DNA of 64,000 nucleotides from Nitrosomonas mobilis (GCF_900103035.1 NZ_FMWO01000049.1:61387-125386), one strand, 5' to 3'; positions 35,599 through 45,770 are shown, numbered from the stretch's first letter. Notes: a model not told the origin generated them from the letters alone. Translations and numbers: made by a program.

Positions 35599-36537
35599 AT
35601 GTCCTGGCTATCACTGACTTTTCGGGTAGATGCGCTGCAGGTTGATGTTGTTAGCGACTGCCTGCTGGAACTGGGTGCGCTGTCAGTCGATGTGCACGAT
35701 GCAGAAGCGGGAACAGCTGAGGAGCAGCCTTTATTTGGTGAGCCTGGCGCGCCTTTGCTGAGATTCTGGGAGCAGGCGGAGCTGACGGTTCTGCTCCAGC
35801 CTGATTGCGATGTGGCGGCAATTATGCAAGCCGTCATGCGGTCGGCTAATCTTCCGGCACAACCTGCTTATTGCATAACAAGTATTCAGGAGCAGGACTG
35901 GGTCAGATTAACCCAGTCACAATTTTCTCCGATTCAAATTTCGTCGCGGTTATGGATCGTGCCCTCCTGGCACGCGCCACCAGATCCTGCTGCCATTAAT
36001 CTGAAACTGGACCCAGGACTTGCATTTGGTACAGGTAGTCATCCTACTACCCGGTTATGTCTCGAATGGCTGGAGAAAACCGTGCGGCCATCTGATAGTG
36101 TGCTGGATTATGGTTGCGGTTCTGGCATTTTGGCGATTGCCGCCCTTAAGCTGGGTGCAAATCAAGTCGCAGGGGTTGATATTGATCCTAACGCCATCAC
36201 GGCCAGTCGAGAAAATGCAGCCATCAATCACTGTGACATGTGCCGTTTATCATTTGGTAGTCATTTTTCCTCGTCTGATTGTATCGGCACGGTGAGTACT
36301 TCGCCCGTGATCACGCTGGTGATTGCCAATATCCTCACTAACCCATTAATCATGCTGGCACCGATCCTGATGAAAACCTTGCAACCTGGAGGACGCATCG
36401 GGCTCTCTGGCATCCTGGAAGCACAGGCTGAAGAAGTCATGCAAATTTATAGCGAGTGTTGCAGGATGCAGATTGCGGCATGTGATCAGGGTTGGGTATT
36501 GCTGACAGGCGAGAAATTGTCCGATCGCACCAGATGA
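35599..36537 (+). CDS. prmA: Ribosomal protein L11 methyltransferase
   Basis: The protein has 312 residues. The N-terminal [20 protein letters not shown] is the L11-binding domain. The SAM-binding core has [18 protein letters not shown] and the conserved [21 protein letters not shown] start at ATG 35599; a TTG two codons upstream is also open. PrmA trimethylates L11. Its stop overlaps the following ATG by 4 bp (ATGA), so the two are coupled. The accC-prmA order is frequent in betaproteobacteria. Confidence 0.94.
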   Translation: MSWLSLTFRVDALQVDVVSDCLLELGALSVDVHDAEAGTAEEQPLFGEPGAPLLRFWEQAELTVLLQPDCDVAAIMQAVMRSANLPAQPAYCITSIQEQDWVRLTQSQFSPIQISSRLWIVPSWHAPPDPAAINLKLDPGLAFGTGSHPTTRLCLEWLEKTVRPSDSVLDYGCGSGILAIAALKLGANQVAGVDIDPNAITASRENAAINHCDMCRLSFGSHFSSSDCIGTVSTSPVITLVIANILTNPLIMLAPILMKTLQPGGRIGLSGILEAQAEEVMQIYSECCRMQIAACDQGWVLLTGEKLSDRTR

Positions 36538-37289
36538 CCTTTATTACACGCTGCACAAATTGCCACAGTGTTTTTCGCTTGACAGTAGCGCAATTGCGGA
36601 CTCAGGATGGGAAGGTGCGCTGTGGGCAATGTAGATGCATTTTCAATGCTTTGTCAACCCTGTCTATTGCTGCTGATGCCCAGATAACATCCATTACTCC
36701 CCTGATTGCAATTGAGAAAGATAAACAGCCAACTACAGTTGCTGCAGGGACTGTTGATAATGCCGGAGAGGGGTTTAATTTTCTTGATTCCCCTGCAACG
36801 TACCGACCCTCTTCCCATAGTTTTAGAATAGCAAATTGTATTTTGTTGGCTTTACTGCTATGGCAAATCATGCATGGCTACCGCAGTGAGGTTGCTATTG
36901 TTTCACCTGCGTGGCGCACTCTTCTCGAAAATTATTGTGTTGTCGTGCAATGCGATATTGCGCTTCCACGACAATTGTCCCTGTTGAGTCTAGAATCCTC
37001 GGAACTGAAATTCAGCTCTACTGATACAACGGATGAAATTAGCCTGACGGCGACTATACGCAATCACGCCCCCTTTCCCCAGGAATTGCCGGCATTGCTG
37101 CTCAGCTTGACCGATGTAAACGATCGAGTGGTCGCGAGCCAGATTTTGCACCCGCAGGATTATCTTGCGCCAGAAGCGCTAGATACAGTCACAACAGGAT
37201 TTTCGGCTCACCATGAAATTCTGATCCAACGACGATTCAGGCTTGAAGCGATCAAAGCGATGGGGTATCGATTGGAGTTGCGCTATTGA
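36534..37289 (+). CDS. Zinc-ribbon/DUF3426 membrane protein
   Basis: The protein has 251 residues. The N-terminus [18 protein letters not shown]...[14 protein letters not shown] is an MJ0042-type zinc ribbon with two CxxC pairs. A single membrane span lies near residues 100-115 ([14 protein letters not shown]). The C-terminal domain, which ends in a YRLELRY segment, matches DUF3426, a beta-sandwich domain of unknown function. Genes of this type regularly follow prmA in betaproteobacteria. The role is unknown; the ribbon is cytoplasmic and DUF3426 periplasmic. Confidence 0.85.
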   Translation: MTFITRCTNCHSVFRLTVAQLRTQDGKVRCGQCRCIFNALSTLSIAADAQITSITPLIAIEKDKQPTTVAAGTVDNAGEGFNFLDSPATYRPSSHSFRIANCILLALLLWQIMHGYRSEVAIVSPAWRTLLENYCVVVQCDIALPRQLSLLSLESSELKFSSTDTTDEISLTATIRNHAPFPQELPALLLSLTDVNDRVVASQILHPQDYLAPEALDTVTTGFSAHHEILIQRRFRLEAIKAMGYRLELRY

Positions 37290-37360
37290 TGGTCAGATAA
37301 AAAGAAGGTAGTCAGATATTCTCTGCAGGTGATTGTACTACTGCTTAACGCAGCAGTGGC

Positions 37361-38692
37361 TTATTGAGCGCCGGCGAGCTCCGTGCGAGTCTGCCAAGGG
37401 TGATTCGCGAGATGGCGCTTGAGTCCCGATAATATGGCATCGGCTAGTTGATGCTGATATCGCTCACTACTCAGTTTTTTTTCTTCGGCTTTATTACTGA
37501 TAAAAGCGGTTTCGATCAGAATAGAGGGAATGTCTGGTGATTTCAGGACGGCAAAACCCGCCTGCTCGACATTTTTCTTGTGCAGGTGATTGACGGTGCT
37601 GATTTCGGTCAAAACATTGCTGGCCAGGCGGATGCTTTCATCAATTGTGGCTTTCATCGAAAGATCTAGTAAAGTTTGCTTTAAATAATGATTTCGCTTA
37701 TCCAGCGTGATTCCACCAATCAAGTCGGCGTCATTTTCCTTTTTTGCGAGCCAGCTGGCAGTTGTCGAAGTGGCACCGTTCTCGGATAGTGCATACACCG
37801 AAGAGCCGTGCGCCTGTTTGCGTGGTGCGGCATCGGCATGAATGGAGACGAAGAGATCGGCATTGGCTTTCCTTGCCTTGGTGCGACGCTCTGCCAGAGA
37901 CAGAAAGTGGTCACCATCACGAACCAGGACGGCGCGGATGTTGGGTTCTTTGTCCAGTTTGGCTTTGAGTTTTTTAGCGATGGACAGGGTGATGTGCTTT
38001 TCCTGGGCGCCATGACTGCCAACTGCACCAGGATCCTTGCCACCATGACCAGCATCGATGGCGATGATGAATGGCTGTCTTCTGTCAGGCTTGCGACTGA
38101 TTGCTGCAGTAAGCATGGGTGCGGCGACAAGTTTCTTGGTAGAGATAGTGCCTGGTTTTTTTTCTCGCAGCAATGCCAGGATAGGATCGTGCGTAGTACT
38201 TTTATTTTCTGCAGCTAGATCGGGCGGAAACAGATCCAGCACTAGCCGGTGTGCAAATTGGCCCGTTGGTTTGAGGGCGAAGGTTCTGGGAACTACGTTT
38301 GCTTTTAAGGCAATGATCAGCCTGGTTATTGTCTGGCTGGTACGCTCTAATTGCAAGGATTTGACCAGGCGGTCACGCGCATGGACTTTTGAAGATAATG
38401 CTTCCAGAACGGGATGTGAACCGACATTCTCCAGATCAAGAAAGATCTCTCGGGATGAATCCTGTAAATTGATCGAGAAGTTGATAGGCTGAACAGATTC
38501 CAGCGTAACGCGTGTATGCTCCGGGCCATCGTAATACCGGGCAGCTTTGATCGTGTTATTGGCGAGAACTTCCCCGGTGAATAGCGTGGCCAGTATTGTA
38601 ATCAGACAGAAAAACAGTAATCCGGTGTGGATTGAAGCACCATGATTACGCCTGTTCAGAGAACCCTCGGATTTTGCTGGTGTTGTAAACAT
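37361..38692 (-). CDS. amiC: N-acetylmuramoyl-L-alanine amidase (AMIN + Amidase_3)
   Basis: The protein has 443 residues. A signal segment (hydrophobic about 22-41) is followed by an AMIN domain (about 47-150) that binds peptidoglycan or the septum, a linker, and a C-terminal Amidase_3 catalytic domain. The zinc-site motif IAIDAGHGGKDPGAVG, the later DLFVSIHADA and the PSILIETAFIS motif are intact. It cleaves septal peptidoglycan during daughter-cell separation. It overlaps tsaE by 37 bp on the same strand; the order tsaE-amiC is common. Confidence 0.94.
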   Translation of the reverse strand: MFTTPAKSEGSLNRRNHGASIHTGLLFFCLITILATLFTGEVLANNTIKAARYYDGPEHTRVTLESVQPINFSINLQDSSREIFLDLENVGSHPVLEALSSKVHARDRLVKSLQLERTSQTITRLIIALKANVVPRTFALKPTGQFAHRLVLDLFPPDLAAENKSTTHDPILALLREKKPGTISTKKLVAAPMLTAAISRKPDRRQPFIIAIDAGHGGKDPGAVGSHGAQEKHITLSIAKKLKAKLDKEPNIRAVLVRDGDHFLSLAERRTKARKANADLFVSIHADAAPRKQAHGSSVYALSENGATSTTASWLAKKENDADLIGGITLDKRNHYLKQTLLDLSMKATIDESIRLASNVLTEISTVNHLHKKNVEQAGFAVLKSPDIPSILIETAFISNKAEEKKLSSERYQHQLADAILSGLKRHLANHPWQTRTELAGAQ

Positions 38693-39162
38693 AGTATTCC
38701 TGCCTCCGTATTTGCCCTGATTGTCGCTATTCTTCCGCGGCTGGCGTAATCAATTGTTATATCAAGATCAGGTGAATCTAAAAGCCCCGCAGCTTTTTCA
38801 GGCCATTCAATCAGACAAACCGAATCCGGATTGAAGTATTCCCGAAAACCCGCATCCTCCCATTCACTTGGGTCGTTGAATCTATAGAAATCAAAATGAT
38901 AGAAGTATAACCTAGAAATTTTATAGATTTCAACCAAATTATAGGTGGGACTTCTGACTTTTCCGGAATGTCCCAGGTGGCGCAGCATGCCACGTACTAG
39001 CGTGGTTTTGCCCGCACCCAGCTCGCCATGCAGAAATACGGCCAGCCCACCATGCAATAAAGGGGCGAGTTGTGCGCCAAGTAACAGCGTCGCGTCATCA
39101 TCTGCCAAGGTGATGCGACTGGGCGGGATGATGTGGGTTTCGGTATGATGCTTGTTATGCAA
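38656..39162 (-). CDS. tsaE: tRNA threonylcarbamoyladenosine biosynthesis ATPase TsaE
   Basis: The protein has 168 residues. The Walker A motif GELGAGKTT is at 46-54, and SPTYNLVEIY and the Walker B-like CLIEWPEKA follow, as in TsaE (YjeE). It works with TsaB and TsaD to make t6A37 in tRNAs reading ANN codons. The upstream start is TTG at 39162, directly beside the divergent queG start; another TTG at 39108 would remove a non-conserved histidine-rich lead. The stop overlaps the amidase start. Confidence 0.92.
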   Translation of the reverse strand: MHNKHHTETHIIPPSRITLADDDATLLLGAQLAPLLHGGLAVFLHGELGAGKTTLVRGMLRHLGHSGKVRSPTYNLVEIYKISRLYFYHFDFYRFNDPSEWEDAGFREYFNPDSVCLIEWPEKAAGLLDSPDLDITIDYASRGRIATIRANTEAGILCLQHQQNPRVL

Positions 39163-40245
39163 AAAACAGCTCCAGATAAACAGATAGAAGACTGGTCCCA
39201 GCTTACTCGTCTAATCCGGGATTGGGCAAGTGAATTGGGTTTTCAGGCGTTACACATCAGCGATGCAAGTGCTGATACTGTCGCCACTGAAAATGGATTG
39301 AATGCGTGGCTGGAAGCCGGTTGCCACGGTGAGATGGATTATATGGCAAAACACGGTATCAAGCGCACTCGCCCCGCCGAGCTGGTGCCCGGTACGCTGC
39401 GTGTGATTTCTGTGCGCATGAACAATAAACCCGTCGAGATGGAGAATAGCTGGCATGCAATCAGAAATGGCCAGCGGGCATTTATATCCCGTTACGCGCT
39501 TGGCCGTGATTATCACAAGGTTGTACGTGCCAGGTTGCAGAAGCTGGCAGGCAGGATTCGTACGCAGGTGGGTGAGTTCGGCTATCGTGTATTCAGCGAC
39601 AGTGCGCCGGTGATGGAAGTCGAGTGGGCCAGCCGTAGCGGCCTGGGCTGGCGGGGAAAACATACTTTGTTATTGACGCGTGAGGCGGGTTCTTTCTTCT
39701 TTCTCGGTGAAATTTATACCGATCTGCCATTGCTGGTGGACCAACCAGCTCAGAATTATTGTGGCAGCTGTACGCGTTGTATTGATGTCTGTCCGACGCA
39801 GGCGATCGTCGCACCGTATCGTCTGGATGCCAGGCGTTGCATTTCCTACCTAACTATCGAACTGAAAGGTAGCATTCCAGAGGACATGCGTCCATTGATT
39901 GGCAATCGCGTCTATGGATGCGACGATTGCCAGTTAATTTGTCCTTGGAATAAATTTTCCAAATTAACTGAAGAGGAAGATTTTGCTGTGCGTCATGGCC
40001 TGGATGATGTCGCGCTGGTCGATTTGTTCGCCTGGTCGCAATTAGAGTTTGAGGAAAAGCTTGCTGGCAGCCCCATCCGACGCATCGGCCATGAGCGATG
40101 GTTGCGCAATCTTGCTATTGGATTGGGAAATGCACCAACCTCACCAGAAATTATCGCTGCACTACAGGCGCGCAGCAATGATCCTTCGCCACTGGTACGC
40201 GAGCACGTGCAATGGGCGCTTGCGAGACATGGCAGTTCGGAGTGA
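39145..40245 (+). CDS. queG: Epoxyqueuosine reductase QueG
   Basis: The protein has about 366 residues. The N-terminal cobalamin-binding half contains ISRYALGRDYHKV. Two ferredoxin-type clusters follow: CGSCTRCIDVCPTQAI and CDDCQLICPWN. A C-terminal HEAT-like tail ends WALARHGSSE. QueG reduces epoxyqueuosine to queuosine in tRNA using cobalamin and two 4Fe-4S clusters. Start choices are GTG 39133, ATG 39145 or ATG 39157; none has a strong site, and I use 39145. The gene is divergent from tsaE with overlapping starts, so both promoters lie inside each other's coding regions. Confidence 0.93.
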   Translation: MMLVMQKTAPDKQIEDWSQLTRLIRDWASELGFQALHISDASADTVATENGLNAWLEAGCHGEMDYMAKHGIKRTRPAELVPGTLRVISVRMNNKPVEMENSWHAIRNGQRAFISRYALGRDYHKVVRARLQKLAGRIRTQVGEFGYRVFSDSAPVMEVEWASRSGLGWRGKHTLLLTREAGSFFFLGEIYTDLPLLVDQPAQNYCGSCTRCIDVCPTQAIVAPYRLDARRCISYLTIELKGSIPEDMRPLIGNRVYGCDDCQLICPWNKFSKLTEEEDFAVRHGLDDVALVDLFAWSQLEFEEKLAGSPIRRIGHERWLRNLAIGLGNAPTSPEIIAALQARSNDPSPLVREHVQWALARHGSSE

Positions 40246-40257
40246 GGCTCGTATTTT

Positions 40258-40968
40258 TTACCAGGGAATCAACTGTCCATCATAGGCAAAAAATTTACCT
40301 GAATCGTAAGGTGTTACCCGATTTAGCACTGCTCGCATGCCAGCTACGCTCTGTTGCGCAGAGATCAAGGCACCAGGGCCGCCCATGCGTGTTCGCACCC
40401 AGCCAGGATGCAGCAGAATGGTCGTAATATGCCGTGGAGCGAGATCAATCGCCAGGCTTTTAGCAACCATATTGACTGCCACTTTACTAGTGCGATAAGG
40501 ATAGCTGCCACCCCGTCCGTTATCGGCAATGCTGCCCATTTTGCTGGTGATGATCGCAAACATTTTTAGCCGGCTTCGTTCCAAATGAGTTACGAATGCT
40601 TCCGCCATTTTCAGCGGTGCCAACGTGTTGATACGGAAGGTCTCCAGCCAGGCATCATAATTTATGCGACCAAATTCGCCCTGTAGTGCAGGCGGATATA
40701 CTCCGGCATTGTTGATGATTAGATCTATGGTTTCTCCGTGAAGTGTGTCAGCTAACCGATCAATTGCTGCGAAATCAGACAAGTCGAGTTTGTGAACGAG
40801 TAGTTGATCTTCATATGTATTTTTGAGTGTGTGAAGTGATTCTGCGTGATCAGGTTGTCGGCAGCATGCAATAATGCGCCAGTTGTCTGCTGCGAATTGT
40901 GTAGCAAATTCCAAGCCAAGGCCGCGGTTGGCGCCGGTAATCAGAATGGTGGATATAGTTTTATTCAT
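40258..40968 (-). CDS. Short-chain dehydrogenase/reductase
   Basis: The protein has 236 residues. The Rossmann GANRGLG is at 12-18, the structural NNAG in DLIINNAG, and the catalytic YRTSK in SYPYRTSK; a serine (TSKMGSI) completes the triad. It resembles the C-factor/sniffer-like SDR subgroup. Cofactor specificity and substrate cannot be read safely. It is convergent with queG (12 bp between stops) and divergent from the next operon. Confidence 0.88.
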   Translation of the reverse strand: MNKTISTILITGANRGLGLEFATQFAADNWRIIACCRQPDHAESLHTLKNTYEDQLLVHKLDLSDFAAIDRLADTLHGETIDLIINNAGVYPPALQGEFGRINYDAWLETFRINTLAPLKMAEAFVTHLERSRLKMFAIITSKMGSIADNGRGGSYPYRTSKVAVNMVAKSLAIDLAPRHITTILLHPGWVRTRMGGPGALISAQQSVAGMRAVLNRVTPYDSGKFFAYDGQLIPW

Positions 40969-40997
40969 AGAGCACTTTTTTTCCGAAAAATTGTCTG

Positions 40998-41597
40998 TTG
41001 ATTAACCGTTGCATTGCTACTGCCACCAAGCTGTGGCAATATCAAACCGGTTTCGTGATGGCATTGCCGTCAATTTTATTATTATGTACTGCTTATTTTG
41101 CTGTTTGGCAGAAAGGATGGGGAATTTTGGATAATTTTTTTGAGCAGATATGGCTTTATTTTGAGGTGGTGCCTTTTTGGCCATTCGTGCTGTTGGGTTT
41201 CGTTGTGATGATCGGGTTGATTGTAGATTATATTAATCGCCGTCGCCGGATAGATGCGGTGGAATACTTCGACTCGGCTTTTCAGGAAGAGCTGGCAGGG
41301 CTTTATCCAATCGCTTCGCGTTGGCCTGATGAACTTTCGGTATTTATGCAACCACGTCTACCAATATTATTGGATGCTTTTACTACGCTGCGTAATTTCA
41401 TTCCACAGGACCAATTGCGTGAATACAATATTGCCTGGAATGAGTTCAACGATTTTTCCCGCACGACTTCACCAAGCGTTGGATCAGATTCGGAAATCTC
41501 CCCGGAAGTGGCGAGAGAGCAGCAGCTTTTGCAGCAACAGCAGTTCCAGAAGATGGTAGCTACATTGTTGAGTTATACCGAACAATTCAAGCAATAA
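40998..41597 (+). CDS. Conserved membrane protein of unknown function
   Basis: The protein has 199 residues with two membrane spans (about 19-38 and 60-78), then a soluble, glutamine-rich, mostly helical C-terminal domain (about 85-199) that is probably coiled coil at the end. I do not recognise a family. The start is TTG at 40998; a later ATG at 41058 would delete the first 20 residues and start directly at the first span. It is separated from the next gene by 2 bp, so it appears to belong to the operon that continues through lptFG. Confidence 0.65.
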   Translation: MINRCIATATKLWQYQTGFVMALPSILLLCTAYFAVWQKGWGILDNFFEQIWLYFEVVPFWPFVLLGFVVMIGLIVDYINRRRRIDAVEYFDSAFQEELAGLYPIASRWPDELSVFMQPRLPILLDAFTTLRNFIPQDQLREYNIAWNEFNDFSRTTSPSVGSDSEISPEVAREQQLLQQQQFQKMVATLLSYTEQFKQ

Positions 41598-41599
41598 AA

Positions 41600-42766
41600 T
41601 TGCTCCCTGGAAAATCTCTCGCCATACGTCCGCTAGTTTCGTATGGTGATATGGGAACCTTTATCGGGGTTCCGTGGCGGATATACAAGCACGATCCCAT
41701 GTGGGTACCGCCATTGCGGCTGGAGCGGCGGCTACATTTCTCCCGCTTGAATCCTTATTTCAAGCATGCACAGTGGCAAGGCTGGGTAGCCTGGCAGGAT
41801 GCCCAGCCCGTTGGCAGGATCAGCGCGCAGATAGATTTACTGCATCAGCAACGTTATGGTCAGGATCGCGGCCATTTTGGTTTGTTGGAGTGTGTTGATG
41901 ATCCTGCAGTATGTATGGCGCTGATGCAGACTGCTGAAAACTGGCTATCTGCTCGCGGCGTACGGCATATCAGTGGCCCCTTCAATTTTTCAATCAATCA
42001 GGAGTGCGGTATTCTGGTGGAAGGTTTTGACACACCACCAGCGATCATGATGCCGCACTCCCCTCGTTGGTATGGTCGCTTGCTCCGGCAAGCTGGTTAT
42101 CAGCCCTGTAAGGATCTGCTGGCTTACTGGATTAATACCGATTTTGAAACACCGGCCGTCATGCAGGCGATGACACATAAATATCGTGACCGGATTCACG
42201 TCAGAGCACTGCGGCGTCAGAATTTCAGATCGGAAATCAATATCTTGCGGGATATTTTTAATGATGCCTGGTCGGAAAACTGGGGGTTTGTGCCATTTAC
42301 GGAAGCAGAATTTGCGGAACTGGGGAGCGTCATGAAATGGCTCATTCCGGACGATTTTGTGCAGATTGCAGAGGTAGATGGTGTGCCTGCGGCCTTTATG
42401 GTGGCGCTTCCTAACCTCAATGAAATTCTGCATCAATTGAGCGACAAATTATTGCCATTTGGCTGGCTGCAGCTCATCAGACAGGTAAAATCCTGTGCGA
42501 TGACCACGGCGAGGGTGCCATTGATGGGAGTGCGCAAACGGTTCCACGATACCTCCCTGGGTATGACGCTGGCCTTCAGCGTAATCGATGCGCCTCGCAA
42601 ATATGGGACTGCCCGAGGAATCCAGGCAGTCGAACTGTCATGGATACTGGAGGATAACGTTTCCATGCGCGCTATACTCGATAAAATTGGCGGCAAGATA
42701 TACAAGCGCTATCGAATTTATGAAAAAACTTTGTCTGATGGACAGCGGTACGCTGAATCCGTGTGA
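41600..42766 (+). CDS. GNAT-like acyltransferase-type protein
   Basis: The protein has 388 residues. Sequence such as VPWRIYKHDPMWVPPLRLE near the N-terminus and the central ISGPFNFSINQECGILVEGF is found in a conserved proteobacterial family distantly related to the acyl-CoA N-acyltransferase (GNAT) fold; the C-terminal QAVELSWILEDNVSMRAILD region resembles the acyl-CoA-binding part. No biochemical function is established to my knowledge. The start is TTG at 41600. The stop overlaps the next start (GTGA), so it is coupled to the nucleotidyltransferase. The context suggests lipid modification. Confidence 0.7.
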   Translation: MLPGKSLAIRPLVSYGDMGTFIGVPWRIYKHDPMWVPPLRLERRLHFSRLNPYFKHAQWQGWVAWQDAQPVGRISAQIDLLHQQRYGQDRGHFGLLECVDDPAVCMALMQTAENWLSARGVRHISGPFNFSINQECGILVEGFDTPPAIMMPHSPRWYGRLLRQAGYQPCKDLLAYWINTDFETPAVMQAMTHKYRDRIHVRALRRQNFRSEINILRDIFNDAWSENWGFVPFTEAEFAELGSVMKWLIPDDFVQIAEVDGVPAAFMVALPNLNEILHQLSDKLLPFGWLQLIRQVKSCAMTTARVPLMGVRKRFHDTSLGMTLAFSVIDAPRKYGTARGIQAVELSWILEDNVSMRAILDKIGGKIYKRYRIYEKTLSDGQRYAESV

Positions 42767-43575
42767 ATGAAAACAGTTATACCGCGCTAGTATTGGCGGC
42801 AGATCGCGCTGGGGGTGATCCGGTTGCGTACACGGCTGGTACTGTCTGCAAAGCGTTTGCCCCAGTTGGTGGGTGGCCCATGGTGCTGCGCGTGCTGGAT
42901 GCGCTGATGGGTTGCGAACAGGTGTCAACGGTATTGTTGTGTGGTCCGCCCCAAGCATTACTTGCGCAATGTCCTGAGCTTGAACAGCGAATTGAATCAG
43001 GGCAAGTCGGCTGGATAGAGAACCAAAATTCACCGAGCCAAAGCGCAGCAGCCGGAATGGCACAGGTAGCGGAGGACCGGCGCGTCTTCTTGACAACGGC
43101 TGATCATGCACTGCTCTCGACTGAGATGGTGACGTATTTTCTGCAAAAATCTATAGCGCTGGATAATGATGCCACGGTGGGAATGGTCCGGCACGAAGTG
43201 ATCCAGCGTCAGTTTCCACAGAATAGGCGAACCGTCATACGGCTCGCGGATGCGAATCTATGTGGATGTAACCTGTTTACTTTCAATCCTCGTGGACGTG
43301 ATCTGGTCACGTTCTGGCAACAGGCGGAAGCCCTGCGCAAGCGACCGTGGCGTCTGGTCAGTCAGGTGCTGGGCTGGCGGGCAGTATGGGCTTATGTGTT
43401 GGGGAATCTGTCACTTGATCAGGCGATGCACATTATTTCGCAAAAATCCGGCGTCAGGGTAGCACCCGTCATGTTGCCTTTTGCCGAAGCAGGGATCGAT
43501 GTTGATAGACCAACGGATTTGCAGCTGGTGGAATCCATTCTGGCTGCTCGCGTATCAGTGACTTCGCAATCATAG
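42763..43575 (+). CDS. MobA-like/sugar nucleotidyltransferase-family protein
   Basis: The protein has 270 residues. The N-terminal TALVLAADRAGGDPVA is a variant of the nucleotide-binding LAAGxGxR of NTP-transferase enzymes, followed by KAFAPVGGWPMVLRVLDAL (the lysine and 'PM' motif) and a metal-site LTTADHALLS. These are the motifs of GT-A nucleotidyltransferases such as MobA and CTP:inositol-phosphate cytidylyltransferase. The GxG loop is altered (ADRAGG), so specificity is uncertain. Start is GTG, overlapping the previous stop. Together with the CDP-alcohol phosphotransferase three genes on, it may make the activated CDP donor; that is inference. Confidence 0.72.
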   Translation: MNENSYTALVLAADRAGGDPVAYTAGTVCKAFAPVGGWPMVLRVLDALMGCEQVSTVLLCGPPQALLAQCPELEQRIESGQVGWIENQNSPSQSAAAGMAQVAEDRRVFLTTADHALLSTEMVTYFLQKSIALDNDATVGMVRHEVIQRQFPQNRRTVIRLADANLCGCNLFTFNPRGRDLVTFWQQAEALRKRPWRLVSQVLGWRAVWAYVLGNLSLDQAMHIISQKSGVRVAPVMLPFAEAGIDVDRPTDLQLVESILAARVSVTSQS

Positions 43576-43588
43576 CAATCTCATTATC

Positions 43589-44665
43589 ATGAGAATCATC
43601 GAGAAATATATTGCGCGTGAGCTACTGCTTCCTTTTTTTGTAGTTACCCTCATCCTGATTGGGCTTTTTACCAGTTTTAACGTGGCACGTTTCCTCACTA
43701 GCGCGGTTTCTGAAACCCTTGGCGCCGGGGCAATGTTCAAGCTGGTTGGATTGAAAACGATCATCGCGGCTGAAGTGCTGATTCCTATTGCTTTCTATGT
43801 GGCGGTGATTTATGGCTTGAGCCGGCTGAATCGTGATCAGGAGCTGAATGTATTGCGCTCGGTTGGTTATAGTGATACTCACATTACTTTTACCGTTTTC
43901 TGGGTAGCCTTGCCCGTGGCGATACTCAGCGGTTTACTGTCTGTTTATGCCCGCCCCTGGGCTTATGCCGAAAGCTATATCATGGATGCTCAGGCGCAAG
44001 CAGAATTGAATGCTGATCGATTTCAGCCGGGGCGATTTTATGGCAGTGAAAAAAGTGGCCGGGTCGTATTTGTTCGCGGCAAGAATGAGGATGGGAAACG
44101 CCTCGAGGGTGTTTTTCATTACGTTAGAACGACCGGGAAAAGTGAAATCATTACCGCAACCGAAGGTTATCAGCGAGAGCTAACCCTCGAACAACCGGCT
44201 CGTATCGAACTGTTCGATGGCAAGGCGTATCGTCTGACACAACCTGCGGTCAAAGACACGATGATCCGCTTTGAAAAACTGACTTATTTCAATGAAGATG
44301 AACAGGCTATGGAGTCTCGGCGAAAAGCGGCATCGACTCGTGCGTTATGGAGTAGTGAGCAGCCACGTGAAATCGCCGAGCTGCAATGGCGGCTTTCACG
44401 TCCAGTGGCTACCATCCTACTCGCGCTGATGGCAATCTCGTTTACCAAGACAGCGCCCCGCAAGGGAAAAAATGATAAAACCTTCATCGCCGCAGCACTG
44501 GTGTTTGCGCTCTACTATAATCTGAGCGGGCTGGCAAAAACTTGGGTAGAACAGGGTGTTGTTGCCGCTGTGCCTGGTATCTGGTGGCTATATGGCGTTT
44601 TCTTCCTGGCAGTGATATTACGTTTGTGGGATATCAGGGCGATGCTGTCTGCGAGGCAAAGTTGA
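43589..44665 (+). CDS. lptF: LPS export permease LptF
   Basis: The protein has 358 residues. It starts MRIIEKYIARELLLPFFVVT, has three N-terminal spans, a periplasmic beta-jellyroll domain (about 125-260) and three C-terminal spans. This is the LptF/LptG permease topology. It partners LptG and LptB to pull lipopolysaccharide from the inner membrane to the LptC/A bridge. It lies 13 bp after the nucleotidyltransferase gene, and its stop overlaps the lptG start (TTGA). Confidence 0.93.
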   Translation: MRIIEKYIARELLLPFFVVTLILIGLFTSFNVARFLTSAVSETLGAGAMFKLVGLKTIIAAEVLIPIAFYVAVIYGLSRLNRDQELNVLRSVGYSDTHITFTVFWVALPVAILSGLLSVYARPWAYAESYIMDAQAQAELNADRFQPGRFYGSEKSGRVVFVRGKNEDGKRLEGVFHYVRTTGKSEIITATEGYQRELTLEQPARIELFDGKAYRLTQPAVKDTMIRFEKLTYFNEDEQAMESRRKAASTRALWSSEQPREIAELQWRLSRPVATILLALMAISFTKTAPRKGKNDKTFIAAALVFALYYNLSGLAKTWVEQGVVAAVPGIWWLYGVFFLAVILRLWDIRAMLSARQS

Positions 44666-45729
44666 AGGTCATTGCACGTTATATTTCCTGGGAAGTCTTT
44701 GTTGGCATGATAATTGCTGCCGTCATTCTGTTGCCACTGTTCAGTTTTTTTGACCTGATTGATCAACTCGACGACGTTGGCAAGGGAACATACGGCATCA
44801 AAGATGCTTTTTTGTATATGCTGATGCTGGTACCACGCCGATTTATCCAGCTGGCACCATTCATCGCCTTGTTGGGTACAGTGGGTGCACTCGGAGTGCT
44901 GGCGGTTAATCTGGAGCTGGTAGCGTTACGAGTGGCAGGATTGTCTCCCCTGGCCATCAGCTTGCCGGCAGTAGGGGTGGGGTTGTTGCTGACCAGTTTG
45001 ATTGTCGGACTCGAGTACCTGGTTGCCCCACAGCTGCAGCAAAAGGCCACCGTGCTCCGTGCGGTTGCGCTGGAGCAGAGTGTGGAGCTGGGTCGTGGTC
45101 TCGGCATCTGGACACGAGATGCGCAGAATATTCTACGTATAGGGGAAATGCTGAACCAGAATCTCGGTCGGGATATCGAGATTATTCACTTCAGTCGGCA
45201 AGGCACAATGACTGCCCATGTGCAGGCACAGTATGCCGATATTATCGATGATGGTCTGTGGAAATTGCATGAAGTTACCGTGCGAACCTTTACGCCAGAG
45301 AAAATTGCGGCAACCCATACGAGTATTGCCAGCTGGCGTTCATTTCTGGGACCGGAAGATGTCGCAACTTTGACGAAACCCCCTGAGAGTCTTACTCCAC
45401 TTGAATTGATGCGGCATACTGAATTCCTGCAGGATACCGGACAGCAGGCCGACGCCTATTTGCTGGCCTTGTGGCGGAAAGCAGGCGCGGTTGTCATGAC
45501 TACCGCGATGGTGCTGGTCGCGATTCCTTTTGTGTTTGGCTCAGTACGGGAAGGGTTGAGCGGAAAACTGGTGCTCGCTTCCCTGATGGGAATAGGTGTT
45601 TATCTGCTGGATCAAATTATTGCCAACGCCGGATTAGCGTTCCATCTCAACCCGATCTTCACTTCGTTATCCCCAGGGCTGTTGTTGATTGCTGTGGCAG
45701 GGTATTGGTTGCTGCGGCGCGTTGCCTGA
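44662..45729 (+). CDS. lptG: LPS export permease LptG
   Basis: From TTG at 44662 the protein has 355 residues. KVIARYISWEVFVGMIIAAV followed by FFDLIDQLDDVGKGTYGI is the standard LptG start, and the C-terminal spans include KLVLASLMGIGVYLLDQII. The frame is open further upstream, but that extension is lptF read in another frame. The TTGA overlap with the lptF stop shows translational coupling. It completes the Lpt permease. Confidence 0.93.
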   Translation: MKVIARYISWEVFVGMIIAAVILLPLFSFFDLIDQLDDVGKGTYGIKDAFLYMLMLVPRRFIQLAPFIALLGTVGALGVLAVNLELVALRVAGLSPLAISLPAVGVGLLLTSLIVGLEYLVAPQLQQKATVLRAVALEQSVELGRGLGIWTRDAQNILRIGEMLNQNLGRDIEIIHFSRQGTMTAHVQAQYADIIDDGLWKLHEVTVRTFTPEKIAATHTSIASWRSFLGPEDVATLTKPPESLTPLELMRHTEFLQDTGQQADAYLLALWRKAGAVVMTTAMVLVAIPFVFGSVREGLSGKLVLASLMGIGVYLLDQIIANAGLAFHLNPIFTSLSPGLLLIAVAGYWLLRRVA

Positions 45730-45770
45730 TGGCGAATCTGTTTCTAACAACTTGACTGGACAAATTCAGA

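Noticed and set aside
37335..37360. Bidirectional terminator between the DUF3426 gene and the amidase gene
   Set aside because: ACTGCT and AGCAGT pair for only 6 bp and no T-run follows on either strand.
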